Shown here piece after piece: positions 1 through 9,018 of a stretch of 64,000 bases of DNA. A program made the position numbers and the translations under genes. The notes beneath the pieces are model-generated. The model was not told where the DNA came from. It was given only the letters and a program-made list of their open reading frames with translations, and made no database searches. The stretch is from the NCBI RefSeq assembly GCF_026723765.1, contig NZ_CP113524.1, positions 620,001 to 684,000 of the forward strand. The letters run 5' to 3'. This DNA is from Lacrimispora xylanolytica. Its GTDB lineage: Bacteria > Bacillota > Clostridia > Lachnospirales > Lachnospiraceae. Within the stretch, counting starts at the first letter, position 1. The number at the start of each line of letters is the position of its first letter.

Positions 1-1
1 A

Positions 2-280
2 AACTTTGACTTAGCTGTGTCCCAGGCGGACCACCCGGAAGTATTTGAAGGAATCCGGTCGGAAAGCGAAGGAATCCGTCTTGTGAAGAGGACCATAGCA
101 TGGCTGGTGAGTGAAAACAAGATCTGGCTGGTTCCAGGGGTGGTTGTAAAGAGCGGATTTAAGTATATGGGATACCTTGCGGGGAAACGGTATCGCTCGC
201 TTCCAACCTGGTTAATTTTAAGATTTACCATGAATCAGTCCTATTGGAAAAAGGAACCTGGATTTGAAGGGAAAATGTAA
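2..280 (+). CDS. C-terminal fragment of a probable GT2-type glycosyltransferase
   Basis: The reading frame is open to the left edge, so this is the 3' end of a longer gene, and the GTG at 17 is probably not its start. About 92 residues are visible. The tail has a basic amphipathic stretch (GYLAGKRYRSLPTWL) followed by FTMNQSYW. From memory this resembles the end of Firmicute family 2 glycosyltransferases of the rhamnosyltransferase type. No catalytic domain is in the window, so substrate and activity cannot be read. A hairpin terminator follows directly, so this is the end of an upstream transcription unit, perhaps another part of the surface-glycan region. Confidence 0.45.
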   Translation, partial: NFDLAVSQADHPEVFEGIRSESEGIRLVKRTIAWLVSENKIWLVPGVVVKSGFKYMGYLAGKRYRSLPTWLILRFTMNQSYWKKEPGFEGKM

Positions 281-284
281 CTAT

Positions 285-333
285 AAGGCAGTCTGGTTGT
301 GGACGAGAGTTCATGGGCCGGGGTGCCTTTTTT
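285..333 (+). terminator. Intrinsic terminator after the glycosyltransferase fragment
   Basis: AAGGCA at 285-290 pairs with TGCCTT at 324-329, with further CTGG/CCGG pairing inside, and the stem runs into a six-T tract. Confidence 0.6.
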
Positions 334-420
334 GATTATTGGGTTGTGAAAAGTCTAGAAAACAATTATAATTAGCTAAACGTATATAGTGTTAATTTAC
401 TAATAGGAGATGATGAGATA

Positions 421-861
421 TTGAGAAGTCATAAAATCAATAGTGAAGCATTATTTGCTTTGGGTTCTGTATGCTGTTTATTGGTTATGAGATATTATGA
501 AACAGTAATCTATTTTCGTAATATAAATATTTTTCTGGATAAGGTTTATAGTTTTATGGTAATTCCTCTTTTCTACTTTTTAATATCTGCTTGCATTGTG
601 ACTATCTTTATTAAACTATCTGACATTAAAATTTCCAACATAATAAAAAGGTTTTTTGGATTTATAGATATTATTTTTTTATTGGTTTATATTGTTTTTC
701 TTGTTTTAAAGTTCGTGGGCTATATTAGCATTGGAATGATTTCCTTTGTCTCAATGTATTGGATTATTTTTATTATTATGGGAGTGATCTTTGCTGTGTG
801 TGCTACTACAGATAAAGAATCGGGCATTCAAACAGACCAAAGTCTTAATTTGAAAGATTAA
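421..861 (+). CDS. Small four-helix membrane protein, unknown function
   Basis: 146 residues with a TTG start; AGGAGA at 405-410 is the only good ribosome site, ten bases upstream. Four hydrophobic segments are visible (about residues 10-30, 42-65, 77-100 and 103-127), followed by a short polar C-terminal tail. I do not recognise the family. The gene is very AT-rich compared with the sugar operon that follows. It stands with two other small AT-rich genes (894-1373 and 1499-2197), a grouping often seen for orphan immunity genes or recently acquired cargo. Function is not assigned. Confidence 0.55.
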   Translation: MRSHKINSEALFALGSVCCLLVMRYYETVIYFRNINIFLDKVYSFMVIPLFYFLISACIVTIFIKLSDIKISNIIKRFFGFIDIIFLLVYIVFLVLKFVGYISIGMISFVSMYWIIFIIMGVIFAVCATTDKESGIQTDQSLNLKD

Positions 862-893
862 AACGATTTTGTTTTACAATGGGAGAAATAGTA

Positions 894-1373
894 ATGAGTA
901 AGATAAGCAATGAAAATGAAGATTATTTTGTAGAGGACATTATGGTTGCAAGATTATTATCATATGCTATTTTGATATACACGAGGGTGGTGCCGGAGAC
1001 AGAATATAAAGAAAATCTCCATGCATATTTCTTAAAGGACCCTAATAATTCTTTGTTATTAGAATTGGAGTGGAGGACTTCAGATATACAATATTCAATC
1101 AACGTTATTATTGACTATGCTCGTAAAAATGATGTTGATTATGATACCTTTGGAGGATTCTTAATTAGTAAATTAGAAGAGATATATTATCAAGATGATA
1201 TGGACATAAAGTACTTTGGCTCTAAAATGTATTTAGTATGGAGTGAGTTACCATCTGAAATTCAAAATAAAGAACCGTTTCGGATTTTATGTTATGCGGA
1301 TGATCCATTGTCTTGGGAAGATGAAAACCAATCAAGAGAAATCTATCAAAGGATGTTTCATTACTATAAATAG
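894..1373 (+). CDS. Acidic cytosolic protein, unknown; immunity-like
   Basis: 159 residues from the ATG at 894. An earlier in-frame ATG at 879 exists, but GGGAGA lies between the two and fits 894. There is no signal peptide or membrane segment. The protein is rich in Asp, Glu and Tyr with helical N- and C-terminal parts (VARLLSYAILIYTRV; REIYQRMFHYY). Size, acidity and setting resemble immunity proteins of polymorphic toxin systems, but no named family is recognised and no toxin gene is in the window. Confidence 0.5.
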   Translation: MSKISNENEDYFVEDIMVARLLSYAILIYTRVVPETEYKENLHAYFLKDPNNSLLLELEWRTSDIQYSINVIIDYARKNDVDYDTFGGFLISKLEEIYYQDDMDIKYFGSKMYLVWSELPSEIQNKEPFRILCYADDPLSWEDENQSREIYQRMFHYYK

Positions 1374-1498
1374 GGTGAAAATAAAAAATTATAACCCCCT
1401 ATTTGCAGATAGGAGAAATTGCCTTATATAGTAGCAATTTTTATTAAGAATCTGAAGAATAAATATTATGAAACAATACATTAAGAGGTGCGTCCAAT

Positions 1499-2197
1499 AT
1501 GACAGTAAAAGAAATAAAGGAAAAGCTTGCAAAAAAGGCTGTTATTTTTGAAACAGGAGGAAAAAGACCAACCAGGGAGTTACTAGAAAGCTGGATTGGA
1601 AGTGTTTGCTGGCAGCATGAAGGTGAGGACATTCCTAAAGATAAAAACGGAAATAATATGGCTTCTGTCGCAACAATATTCTTAAAAGATTTGCCCTTTG
1701 TCCCGCTAGAATTAACTGGGATCGAGCTTGTCACAGTATTCATGTCAAAAGATGTTTGGGATAACCTTATATCAGATGATTTGAGTCCATGGTTCTACAT
1801 CCGTACCTATACTTCATTAGAGCAATTAGTCCCGTGTGAATACCAAACTGATATGATAAAGCCATTTCCACTAATCCCTCAATTGATAGAAAATGATTAT
1901 CCCTGTTGGGATGGTGGAGGAATTCCCGAAGAAATTGAAGATACAATTCTTCAATTAGAAACAACGGAAGGAATCGATTATTTTGATGATATATGCGAAG
2001 AAATATATGCCCAGCACAAGGTTGGTGGTTACCCCGCTTTTTGCCAATCTGGTTATAGCTTTGGAGATGAATATGAATTTGTTATGCAAATTTCGTCAGA
2101 TGCAAAAGCCTTATTTAATATTGTAGACAGTGGAAAATTCTATTTCTTCTACAATCCTCTAATATCAGATTGGAAAGTATATTGTGATTTCTATTAA
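1499..2197 (+). CDS. DUF1963 (YwqG-like) family protein
   Basis: 232 residues; GAGGTG lies eight bases before the ATG. The C-terminal third carries the signature I associate with DUF1963/YwqG proteins: HKVGGYPAFCQ, then a line of aromatic and acidic residues (EYEFVMQIS), and a closing WKVYCDFY. The N-terminal part has the usual proline-rich segment (KDLPFVPLELTG). The biochemical role of the family is unknown; in other Firmicutes members sit near secreted toxin/immunity genes. Together with the two preceding small genes it forms an AT-rich cluster that may be orphan immunity genes, which is inference. Confidence 0.65.
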   Translation: MTVKEIKEKLAKKAVIFETGGKRPTRELLESWIGSVCWQHEGEDIPKDKNGNNMASVATIFLKDLPFVPLELTGIELVTVFMSKDVWDNLISDDLSPWFYIRTYTSLEQLVPCEYQTDMIKPFPLIPQLIENDYPCWDGGGIPEEIEDTILQLETTEGIDYFDDICEEIYAQHKVGGYPAFCQSGYSFGDEYEFVMQISSDAKALFNIVDSGKFYFFYNPLISDWKVYCDFY

Positions 2198-2272
2198 TAC
2201 GATAAAAATCCTCTGATATAGAATGAATCAATTCCATTATAAACATATACATATGTACTACATAAACAGGAT

Positions 2273-2297
2273 AAAGCGCGGAATGACCGTGCTTTTC
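2273..2297 (+). terminator. Probable intrinsic terminator
   Basis: AAAGCGCGG and CCGTGCTTT flank an AATGA loop (one G-T pair), followed by only four Ts. It separates the AT-rich small genes from the sugar-sensing operon. Confidence 0.5.
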
Positions 2298-2401
2298 CCA
2301 TTACATAGAAATTAATATAACCTATCAAATTATTCTAACCCATAATACCTATCATCACACTCATAACAAAAAAATGCTACTCCCCCGCAAGATTCTCCTG
2401 C

Positions 2402-2430
2402 TTACGTTTTCCACCCCAATTTAGTATAAT
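2402..2430 (+). promoter_or_regulatory. Candidate promoter for the sensor operon
   Basis: A perfect TATAAT at 2425-2430 lies 34 bases upstream of the ATG at 2464. The -35 box 17 bases further up (TTACGT) is weak, which would suit a regulated promoter. No operator was recognised. Confidence 0.4.
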
Positions 2431-2463
2431 AAAAACAGCATAAATTGAGACAAGAGGATACCC

Positions 2464-3504
2464 ATGGATAAAAGAAAAAAAAGCCTGCTTTTGTTAGTAT
2501 TTGCCGGATTGCTCATTATCGTGTTCTTAACGAGACTGACCTCCTCCTTCTACGGATACGTCCTGAAAAAAACAGGACTGGAGCATGCAGAAAAGAATTC
2601 GGCTTATGAATATCATTATGTCATGATCATAGATAATCTGGATTCCCAGTTCTGGAACGACGTATACAAAAGTGTAAAGGAAGAGGCGGCTCTTCACGAT
2701 GCCTATGTAGAACTAAAGGGAAAGGACCAATCCTCAGAATATACCACAGTTGATTTTATGGATATGAGCATAGCAGCAAAAGTAGATGGAATCCTACTGG
2801 AATTCACGGGAGAATCCCGGCTTGAGGATAAGATTAACGAGGCAGCAGCCAGAGGCATCCCTGTTGTGACCATGTTAAACGATGCCCCCACATCCAACAG
2901 AAAAAGCTATGTGGGAATCAATTCCTATCAGCTGGGACAGGAATATGGAAATCAGATCATAAAAATACTTCCCAAAGAGTCCAGGAAGATGAGAGTCATG
3001 ATGTTCCTTCATGACAATTCCTCCGACAGCAGCCAATCCCAGATATTCAACCAAATCAATAACCGAATGGTTACTTCCAGTGATACCGCAAACCCCATCA
3101 TAGTGGAAGAAATCAAGGTCCCCTCGGGACGTGCCTTTGAATCAGAAGAAATCGTCCGCAATCTTTTCCAGAATGATCAAGGCCCGCCTGATATCATTAT
3201 CTGCATGGATGAGGTGGACACAGAAGCCGTATATCAGGCCGTAATTGATTACAACAGTGTGGGAAAGACCCAGGTGATTGGCTATTATAAATCAAAGGCC
3301 ACCCTGGACGCCGTTTTAAAAGGGACAATGGCCATGTCACTTTACATTGACACCAGACAGATGGGAATATATAGTGTACAAGCCCTAACAGAGTCCATAC
3401 ATGACGGAAGGACCAATTCCTTTAACAGCGTGGACCTGGAGTTTATATCAAAGGAAAATGCCCTAAGTTTCGTAAATGACCAGTGGAGCAGCCATGAAAA
3501 ATAA
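2464..3504 (+). CDS. Membrane-anchored sugar-binding sensor (XylFII-like)
   Basis: 346 residues. One hydrophobic segment (about residues 6-24) with no lipobox acts as an N-terminal anchor. The rest is a periplasmic-binding-protein type 1 fold of the sugar class (Peripla_BP_4): DNLDSQFWNDVYKSVKEEA at the first strand-helix, the DGILLEF and GIPVVTMLND strands, and a late TQVIGYY strand. Its stop overlaps the start of the kinase gene by 11 bases. The order binding protein, LytS-like kinase, YesN-like regulator matches the XylFII-LytS-YesN system of solventogenic clostridia, where the binding protein presents sugar to the kinase outside the membrane. Its ligand here (xylose or another monosaccharide) is inferred from the XylF-like gene downstream. 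Confidence 0.75.
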   Translation: MDKRKKSLLLLVFAGLLIIVFLTRLTSSFYGYVLKKTGLEHAEKNSAYEYHYVMIIDNLDSQFWNDVYKSVKEEAALHDAYVELKGKDQSSEYTTVDFMDMSIAAKVDGILLEFTGESRLEDKINEAAARGIPVVTMLNDAPTSNRKSYVGINSYQLGQEYGNQIIKILPKESRKMRVMMFLHDNSSDSSQSQIFNQINNRMVTSSDTANPIIVEEIKVPSGRAFESEEIVRNLFQNDQGPPDIIICMDEVDTEAVYQAVIDYNSVGKTQVIGYYKSKATLDAVLKGTMAMSLYIDTRQMGIYSVQALTESIHDGRTNSFNSVDLEFISKENALSFVNDQWSSHEK

Positions 3505-5008
3505 GTTAATCCATGTATGGGAAAATCTCCCCATCACCCGAAAACTGTTCTTAGAAATCGCCGTAACGGCTGTCGTACTCTTTTCCAGCAACTTATTTAT
3601 CTATGCCCAGATTAATCAGATGGTGGAACGGATGAACTCTGTCTATATGAGCAATGTAAACTTAAACGAGTTATCAGACAGCCTATCCAATGTACAAAAT
3701 TATATGTACCGGTACCTTCAGGTAAAAGATTCTGAATCCCTGACCAATTATTACCGAGCCGAGCAGGACTTAAGAAAGCTGCTGGAGGGGCTTAACGTAT
3801 CTGTCACCGACAATCAGATCCAGATACTGGAAAAGAATATCAGGAACATGTCAGACAGCTATCTGACCATAACCGATGAGACCGTCCAGGCAAAGCGGGG
3901 CCAGAATGTAGAGAAATATAAGGTTTCCTACGAATCCGCCTTAAAACTGTACCGTTTTATCGGCAACGACGTCTCTGTCTTAAACAGCCTTCAATTTAAA
4001 AATAACTCAGCCAGCTACCAGACCCTGCAGGCAGCCCTCCAGTATCTGGAGGTCATAAGCTCTATCATTCTGGTCATAGTCATGATCACAAGCATCACCG
4101 TCATGATGATGATTACAAAGGACATGGTAACACCTCTGATTAACTTAGCCCACACGGCAAAGCTGGTTGGCGAAGGTAATTTCAATGTGAAGGTACCTTC
4201 CGTTCAGGCAGGAGATGAGCTTGGAATCGTAACCGGAACCTTTAACCAGATGGTAGAAAGTCTGGATGATTACGTCCAGAAAATCAAGGAAAGCGCAGAA
4301 AAAGAACAGGAGATGAAGGAGAGGGAGCTTCTGATGGAAAACCATTTAAAAGAGGCTCAGCTAAAATATCTCCAGTCTCAGATCAATCCTCATTTTCTGT
4401 TTAACTCCTTAAATGCGGGAGTTCAGCTTGCCATGATGGAGGACGCGGAAAAAACCTCTGTATTCATGGAAAAGATGGCAGACTTTTTTCGCTATAACGT
4501 AAAAAAAGGTTCCGAGGATGCCACCATTTTAGAAGAGGTGGAAACTGTAGAGAACTATATCTATATCTTAAACGTACGTTTTGCAGGAGATATCCAGTAC
4601 AGCTCCTCCATTGATGAAGGAGCGTTAAACATTTCCATTCCCAGCATGACCCTGCAGCCACTGGTTGAAAATGCTGTCACCCATGGCATCCGAAACATTG
4701 AATGGCCAGGGAAAATCCATCTGTCCGTAGAGGACAGGGAGGATGAGATTGAGATTCGCATTGAAGACAATGGGAAGGGAATCGAGGAAGAAACGTTAGA
4801 AAGAATACGAGCCGGGCGTCAGAACGGCGATAAAAGGGAATCCACCGGAATTGGTATTTACAATGTCATTTCCAGATTAAGACTGTATTACAACTATGAC
4901 GACATTTTCCACATCTTTAGTGAAGGAGAAGACAAGGGCACCACGATAGTCTTAAGGATTCCTAAAAGAGGAGGGGTTTCATATGTTTCGGATATTGGTG
5001 GCGGATGA
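3494..5008 (+). CDS. Sensor histidine kinase, LytS/YesM type
   Basis: 504 residues from the ATG at 3494, which fits an upstream GGAG better than the GTG at 3476. Order: N-terminal membrane helix (about 20-40), extracytoplasmic helical sensor region, second membrane helix (about 190-210), HAMP linker ending near FNQMVESL, coiled segment, His_kinase domain with NPHFLFN (His300 is the predicted phospho-acceptor), then HATPase_c with LVENAVTHG and DNGKGI boxes. It overlaps its neighbours on both sides (11 bases before, 26 after), so the three genes are translationally coupled. The role inferred is to sense the sugar-bound form of the anchored binding protein and phosphorylate the next gene's product. 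Confidence 0.85.
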   Translation: MKNKLIHVWENLPITRKLFLEIAVTAVVLFSSNLFIYAQINQMVERMNSVYMSNVNLNELSDSLSNVQNYMYRYLQVKDSESLTNYYRAEQDLRKLLEGLNVSVTDNQIQILEKNIRNMSDSYLTITDETVQAKRGQNVEKYKVSYESALKLYRFIGNDVSVLNSLQFKNNSASYQTLQAALQYLEVISSIILVIVMITSITVMMMITKDMVTPLINLAHTAKLVGEGNFNVKVPSVQAGDELGIVTGTFNQMVESLDDYVQKIKESAEKEQEMKERELLMENHLKEAQLKYLQSQINPHFLFNSLNAGVQLAMMEDAEKTSVFMEKMADFFRYNVKKGSEDATILEEVETVENYIYILNVRFAGDIQYSSSIDEGALNISIPSMTLQPLVENAVTHGIRNIEWPGKIHLSVEDREDEIEIRIEDNGKGIEEETLERIRAGRQNGDKRESTGIGIYNVISRLRLYYNYDDIFHIFSEGEDKGTTIVLRIPKRGGVSYVSDIGGG

Positions 5009-6569
5009 CGAAGGAATCATGCTGGAAGCAATAAAAAACATCATACAGTCTAATTTCGGAAGTGATTGCGAAATCGTCTGTGTTAAGACAGGAAGGGCAG
5101 TCATCGAGCAGGCAGGCTCCTTTCGGCCGGATATTGCCTTTGTGGATATTCAGATGCCAGGCTTAAGCGGCATCCAGGCTATCAAGGAGGTCAGAAAGTT
5201 CAATCCTTCCATTGTCTTTATCATCATGACAGCCTTTGATAAATTCTCTTATGCCCAGGAGGCAGTGAATCTGGGGGTCATGGAATTCATCATGAAGCCA
5301 GTCAATAAAAAGAAGATTTTAGAGACCTGCGTAAAGGCCATGCATCAGGTGGAGGAGGCAAGACAGAAGTTAAGTGACGATCTTAAAATCAGGGAGAAGC
5401 TGGAAATCGTAATACCCATGATAGAGAGCGGCTTTATTTATAACGTCCTTCAGGATGACTCAGACATATTAAATAACGGGTATGCAGAAATGCTGGATAT
5501 CCAGACCTCCTATGGATTTATGATGGTTCTGGAATTCGGAGACAGCATTGAAAGCGGAACCATGACAAACGCCATTGGGGTAGGCGTTCGCGTCAGCAAG
5601 TATTATGCCATGATTCGGGAAATCCTTAAGGATTACTTTGATTGTGTTATAGGCCCGGTTATGGGAAACCGTCTTGTCCTGTTTCTGACCTTTGAAGAAG
5701 AAAAGATGCGCTACGAGGAACGGGTGGAGATCATCACCAGAACGAGAAATATGATTCATAAGCTGGAAAACAGCGCAGACATTAAATGCAGAGGCGGCAT
5801 TGGCTCTGTAAAGCCATTGACCGCAATCCGGGATTCCTATAAAGAAACTTTAAAGTCATTGAGAGAAAGTGACAGCCATGTGGTACATATTACAGACATT
5901 CCAAACGTGGCAGATTACGACGGAGAATATCCCCTGGAGCTAGAACATATGTATTTGCAGCGAGGGGCGAAAGGAGACCGGGAGGGGGCCTTATCCTGTG
6001 CCAATGAATTCTTTGACTGGATGCTGGTGCATAACAACAATAACCGTTCCAACATTGAAGTAAAGATATTAGAACTGATTATGAGGCTGGAAAAGATGGC
6101 CTTTGAAGGCGGCAATCTCCGGTATGGCTTCCGTTACCGGGAGAATTACCTAAGCGAATTAAGAGAAGCCGCAGATACCGAAAGTCTGAGGATGTGGTTT
6201 CAGGAAAAGACAAGGGACATCTGTGACTGCATCAGTACAGCCAGGGACAGGGAATATGAAAATGTGGTTTCCAGGGTAAAAGCATATATCAATGAGAATT
6301 ACGCAAAAAATATTTCACTCGATGATGTATCCAGAATGGTGGATATCAGCCCATATTATTTCAGTAAATTGTTTAAACAGGAGGTGGGAGAGAATTTTAT
6401 TGAATATGTAACAGGAGTCAGGATGAAGCATGCGAGACATCTTTTGGAGGATCCCAAGTACAGCATCAAGGAGGTGTGTGTAATGTCCGGCTATGGCGAC
6501 CCTAACTATTTCAGCCGTATTTTCAAGAAATACGAAGGGATGACGCCGAGTGAATACAGGGAGAGGTAA
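4983..6569 (+). CDS. Response regulator with AraC-type output (YesN-like)
   Basis: 528 residues. The N-terminal receiver domain has the acidic pocket VADDE, phospho-acceptor Asp55 in FVDIQMPG, and conserved Thr and Lys in IIMTAFDKF and EFIMKPVNK. A long middle region (about 130-420) is the linker typical of YesN proteins. The C-terminal AraC double helix-turn-helix includes NISLDDVSRMVDISPYYFSK and ends GMTPSEYRER. It probably activates the sugar-transport genes directly downstream. It starts inside the kinase gene and ends six bases before the xylF-like gene. Confidence 0.87.
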   Translation: MFRILVADDEGIMLEAIKNIIQSNFGSDCEIVCVKTGRAVIEQAGSFRPDIAFVDIQMPGLSGIQAIKEVRKFNPSIVFIIMTAFDKFSYAQEAVNLGVMEFIMKPVNKKKILETCVKAMHQVEEARQKLSDDLKIREKLEIVIPMIESGFIYNVLQDDSDILNNGYAEMLDIQTSYGFMMVLEFGDSIESGTMTNAIGVGVRVSKYYAMIREILKDYFDCVIGPVMGNRLVLFLTFEEEKMRYEERVEIITRTRNMIHKLENSADIKCRGGIGSVKPLTAIRDSYKETLKSLRESDSHVVHITDIPNVADYDGEYPLELEHMYLQRGAKGDREGALSCANEFFDWMLVHNNNNRSNIEVKILELIMRLEKMAFEGGNLRYGFRYRENYLSELREAADTESLRMWFQEKTRDICDCISTARDREYENVVSRVKAYINENYAKNISLDDVSRMVDISPYYFSKLFKQEVGENFIEYVTGVRMKHARHLLEDPKYSIKEVCVMSGYGDPNYFSRIFKKYEGMTPSEYRER

Positions 6570-6574
6570 AGGTT

Positions 6575-7621
6575 ATGAAAATGTGGAGAGGGAAATGGTT
6601 ACTGATGATTATGCTCTGCTGCGTTTTTATGGTTGGCTGCAGAGATGCTGTTGCAGAGATGGAAAAAGGAACCGGACAGGATGAAAGTGAAAGGCCTGTA
6701 ACAATCGGTCTCAGCATAGATTCCTTCGTAATCGAACGATGGATCAGAGACCGGGATGTGTTTGTATCTACGGCAAAAGACTTAGGGGCGGAAGTAAATG
6801 TTCAGAATGCAAATGGGGATGTAAATGAACAGATTGAACAAATCAAATATTTCATCAAAAAACAGATGGATGTTATTGTAGTAGTAGCGGGGGACAGTGA
6901 AGCACTTTCTGATGTGCTGAAAAAAGCAAAGGATGCGGGGATAAAAACCGTAAGCTACGACCGACTGATAAAAAATGCAGGCGCAGATATGTACATATCC
7001 TTTAATAATGAAGAGGTGGGACGGCTGATGGCAGAAAGCCTGAATCAGAATATTCCAGAGGGAGGGAAAATATTCATGATACAGGGACCTGAGACAGACA
7101 ATAATGTACGCTTAATCCGTGATGGTTTTGATTCGAAAATTAACAATAACCTTCAAGTCGTATATGAAAACAATTGTGATGGCTGGCTGGCAGAGAATGC
7201 CTATACCCATGCAAAGGAAGCCCTGGAGGCTCATCCTGATGTAAAGGGGATTATGTGCGGCAATGACGATCTGGCCACCCAGGTATTTCGCGCGCTATCG
7301 GAAGACCGTCTGGCTGGCAAGGTATATCTGGTAGGCCAGGATGGGGATTTAATGGCATGTCAGAGGATTATGGAAGGAACCCAGACCATGACCGCATTTA
7401 AGTATGTGGAAGAGGAAGCCAGACTTGGGGCAGAATATGCCGTTAAACTTGGAAAGGGAGAGCCCTTAGAGGGAGTCAATAAAACCATTTACGACGGCAC
7501 CTATGAGGTCCCCTATCTGGAACTGAAACCGGTAGCAGTCAATAAGGGAAATATGGATTCTGTCATCATTAAGGGCGGATTCCATTCCAAAGAAGATGTC
7601 TACTTAAATGTAAAACAGTAA
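6575..7621 (+). CDS. xylF: XylF-like sugar-binding lipoprotein
   Basis: 348 residues. The lipoprotein signal ends at FMVGC, so the mature protein is predicted to be lipid-anchored from the Cys near position 22. The mature part follows E. coli XylF closely in pattern: ERWIRDRDVFV, NVQNANGD, AYDR-like VSYDRLI, YISFNNEEVG, QDGDLMACQRI, TQTMTAFK and the end motif VIIKGGFHSK. Xylose or a related pentose is therefore the likely ligand. It follows the regulator after five bases, so it is probably in the sensor operon, and a strong terminator follows. No xylose-specific ATPase or permease lies next to it. It may feed the GguA/GguB pair downstream or serve sensing; that is inference. Confidence 0.75.
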   Translation: MKMWRGKWLLMIMLCCVFMVGCRDAVAEMEKGTGQDESERPVTIGLSIDSFVIERWIRDRDVFVSTAKDLGAEVNVQNANGDVNEQIEQIKYFIKKQMDVIVVVAGDSEALSDVLKKAKDAGIKTVSYDRLIKNAGADMYISFNNEEVGRLMAESLNQNIPEGGKIFMIQGPETDNNVRLIRDGFDSKINNNLQVVYENNCDGWLAENAYTHAKEALEAHPDVKGIMCGNDDLATQVFRALSEDRLAGKVYLVGQDGDLMACQRIMEGTQTMTAFKYVEEEARLGAEYAVKLGKGEPLEGVNKTIYDGTYEVPYLELKPVAVNKGNMDSVIIKGGFHSKEDVYLNVKQ

Positions 7622-7653
7622 TACCAATAAACAGCATAGCATTTTTCTGAAAC

Positions 7654-7685
7654 GAAAAAGTCCTGGGGGGTCAGGGCTTTTTTTA
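7654..7685 (+). terminator. Intrinsic terminator between xylF and chvE
   Basis: AAGTCCTG and CAGGGCTT form the stem with a GGGGGT loop, followed by a run of seven Ts. It separates the sensor/xylF unit from the transporter unit. Confidence 0.75.
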
Positions 7686-7782
7686 TGTGGATGAATGAGT
7701 GCTAATGGTTCACAAACATATCCAGATAGGTTGGTGATAAGATAAAGCTACAAATAAAGTATTGGAGGAGGAACAAAGAACC

Positions 7783-8943
7783 ATGAAAAGAAAACTTTTA
7801 GCAGTTGCAATGACTCTTGCCCTTGCTGCTACTGCCTTAGCAGGCTGTGGAAGCAAAACAAGCTCTGTGTCCGAAAGCAAAGAGACTCAGGCAGCAACAA
7901 CGGCAGCAGAGACGACAAAAGCAGCGGAGAGCAAAGCAGAAGAAACAAAGGCCGGAAAAGCCGATGGTGTTTTAATCGGAGTTGCTATGCCGACCAAGGA
8001 TCTTCAGCGGTGGAACCAGGATGGAACCAATATGAAAAAAGAGCTGGAAGATGCCGGTTATAAGGTTGACCTTCAGTTCGCAAGCAATGATGTTCAGACC
8101 CAGGTATCCCAGATTGAGAACATGATCTCAAACGGCTGCCAGCTCCTGGTTATTGCTTCCATTGATGGAAGCTCCTTAGGTGAGCCTTTGGCTCAGGCAA
8201 AGTCAATGGGCATTCCGGTCATTGCATATGACCGTCTGATCATGAACTCCGATGCCGTAACCTATTACGCAACCTTTGATAACTATAAAGTAGGCCAGAA
8301 GCAGGGCGAGTATCTGGTAGAAGCATTGGGACTGGAAAAAGCAACCGATTCTAAGAACATTGAGCTGTTCACCGGTGACCCGGCAGACAACAACTGTAAG
8401 TTCTTCTTCGGAGGAGCTATGGATGTCCTTAAGAAATACATCGACAATGGCAAACTGACTGTAAAATCCGGCCAGACCGCATTTGAGCAGGTTGCTACTG
8501 CTAACTGGGATTCTGAAAAAGCTCAGAACCGTATGGATACCATTATTGCAGGAAACTACTCTGATGGAACCGTACTTGATGCAGTTCTTTGCTCCAACGA
8601 CTCAACCGCTCTTGGTGTAGAAAATGCACTAGCATCTTCTTATACCGGAAAATATCCGATTATTACTGGTCAGGACTGTGACATTGCCAATGTAAAGAAC
8701 ATGATTCAGGGCAAGCAGGCCATGAGCGTATTCAAAGATACCCGTACTCTCGCTTCCCAGGTTGTTAAGATGGTAGATTCCATTATTAAGGGTGGAGAAG
8801 CAGAAATCAACGATACCAAGTCTTATGACAACGGAACCGGAATTATCCCGACCTATCTTTGCGATCCTGTGGTTGTAACCTTAGATAACTATAAAGATAT
8901 GTTAATTACATCCGGATACTACAAAGAAGATCAGCTGAAATAA
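7783..8943 (+). CDS. chvE: ChvE-type multiple-monosaccharide-binding lipoprotein
   Basis: 386 residues from the ATG at 7783, preceded by GGAGGAGG; an upstream in-frame ATG at 7762 has no ribosome site. The signal peptide ends in the lipobox LAGC. A Glu/Thr/Ala/Lys-rich linker follows to about residue 65, then a Peripla_BP_4 sugar-binding domain (IGVAMPTKDLQRWNQDG, IAYDRLI, FTGDPADNNCKF, ITGQDCDI). It is the solute-binding part of a ChvE-GguA-GguB importer for monosaccharides such as galactose, arabinose, xylose or glucose. Codon use is biased as in well-expressed genes. A hairpin after the stop probably sets its expression above that of the ATPase and permease. Confidence 0.85.
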   Translation: MKRKLLAVAMTLALAATALAGCGSKTSSVSESKETQAATTAAETTKAAESKAEETKAGKADGVLIGVAMPTKDLQRWNQDGTNMKKELEDAGYKVDLQFASNDVQTQVSQIENMISNGCQLLVIASIDGSSLGEPLAQAKSMGIPVIAYDRLIMNSDAVTYYATFDNYKVGQKQGEYLVEALGLEKATDSKNIELFTGDPADNNCKFFFGGAMDVLKKYIDNGKLTVKSGQTAFEQVATANWDSEKAQNRMDTIIAGNYSDGTVLDAVLCSNDSTALGVENALASSYTGKYPIITGQDCDIANVKNMIQGKQAMSVFKDTRTLASQVVKMVDSIIKGGEAEINDTKSYDNGTGIIPTYLCDPVVVTLDNYKDMLITSGYYKEDQLK

Positions 8944-8955
8944 AAATGATTTCCT

Positions 8956-8991
8956 AAAGGGGCGGCTTCTGCCAAGCGGGAGACGCCCTTT
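8956..8991 (+). terminator. Hairpin between chvE and gguA (attenuator or mRNA processing site)
   Basis: AAAGGGGCG at 8956-8964 pairs with CGCCCTTT at 8984-8991 (one bulged G). Only a short T run follows, so read-through is expected. This arrangement is common between binding-protein and transporter genes. Confidence 0.6.
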
Positions 8992-9018
8992 CATGATAAT
9001 GGGAAGGGAGGGTTAATC

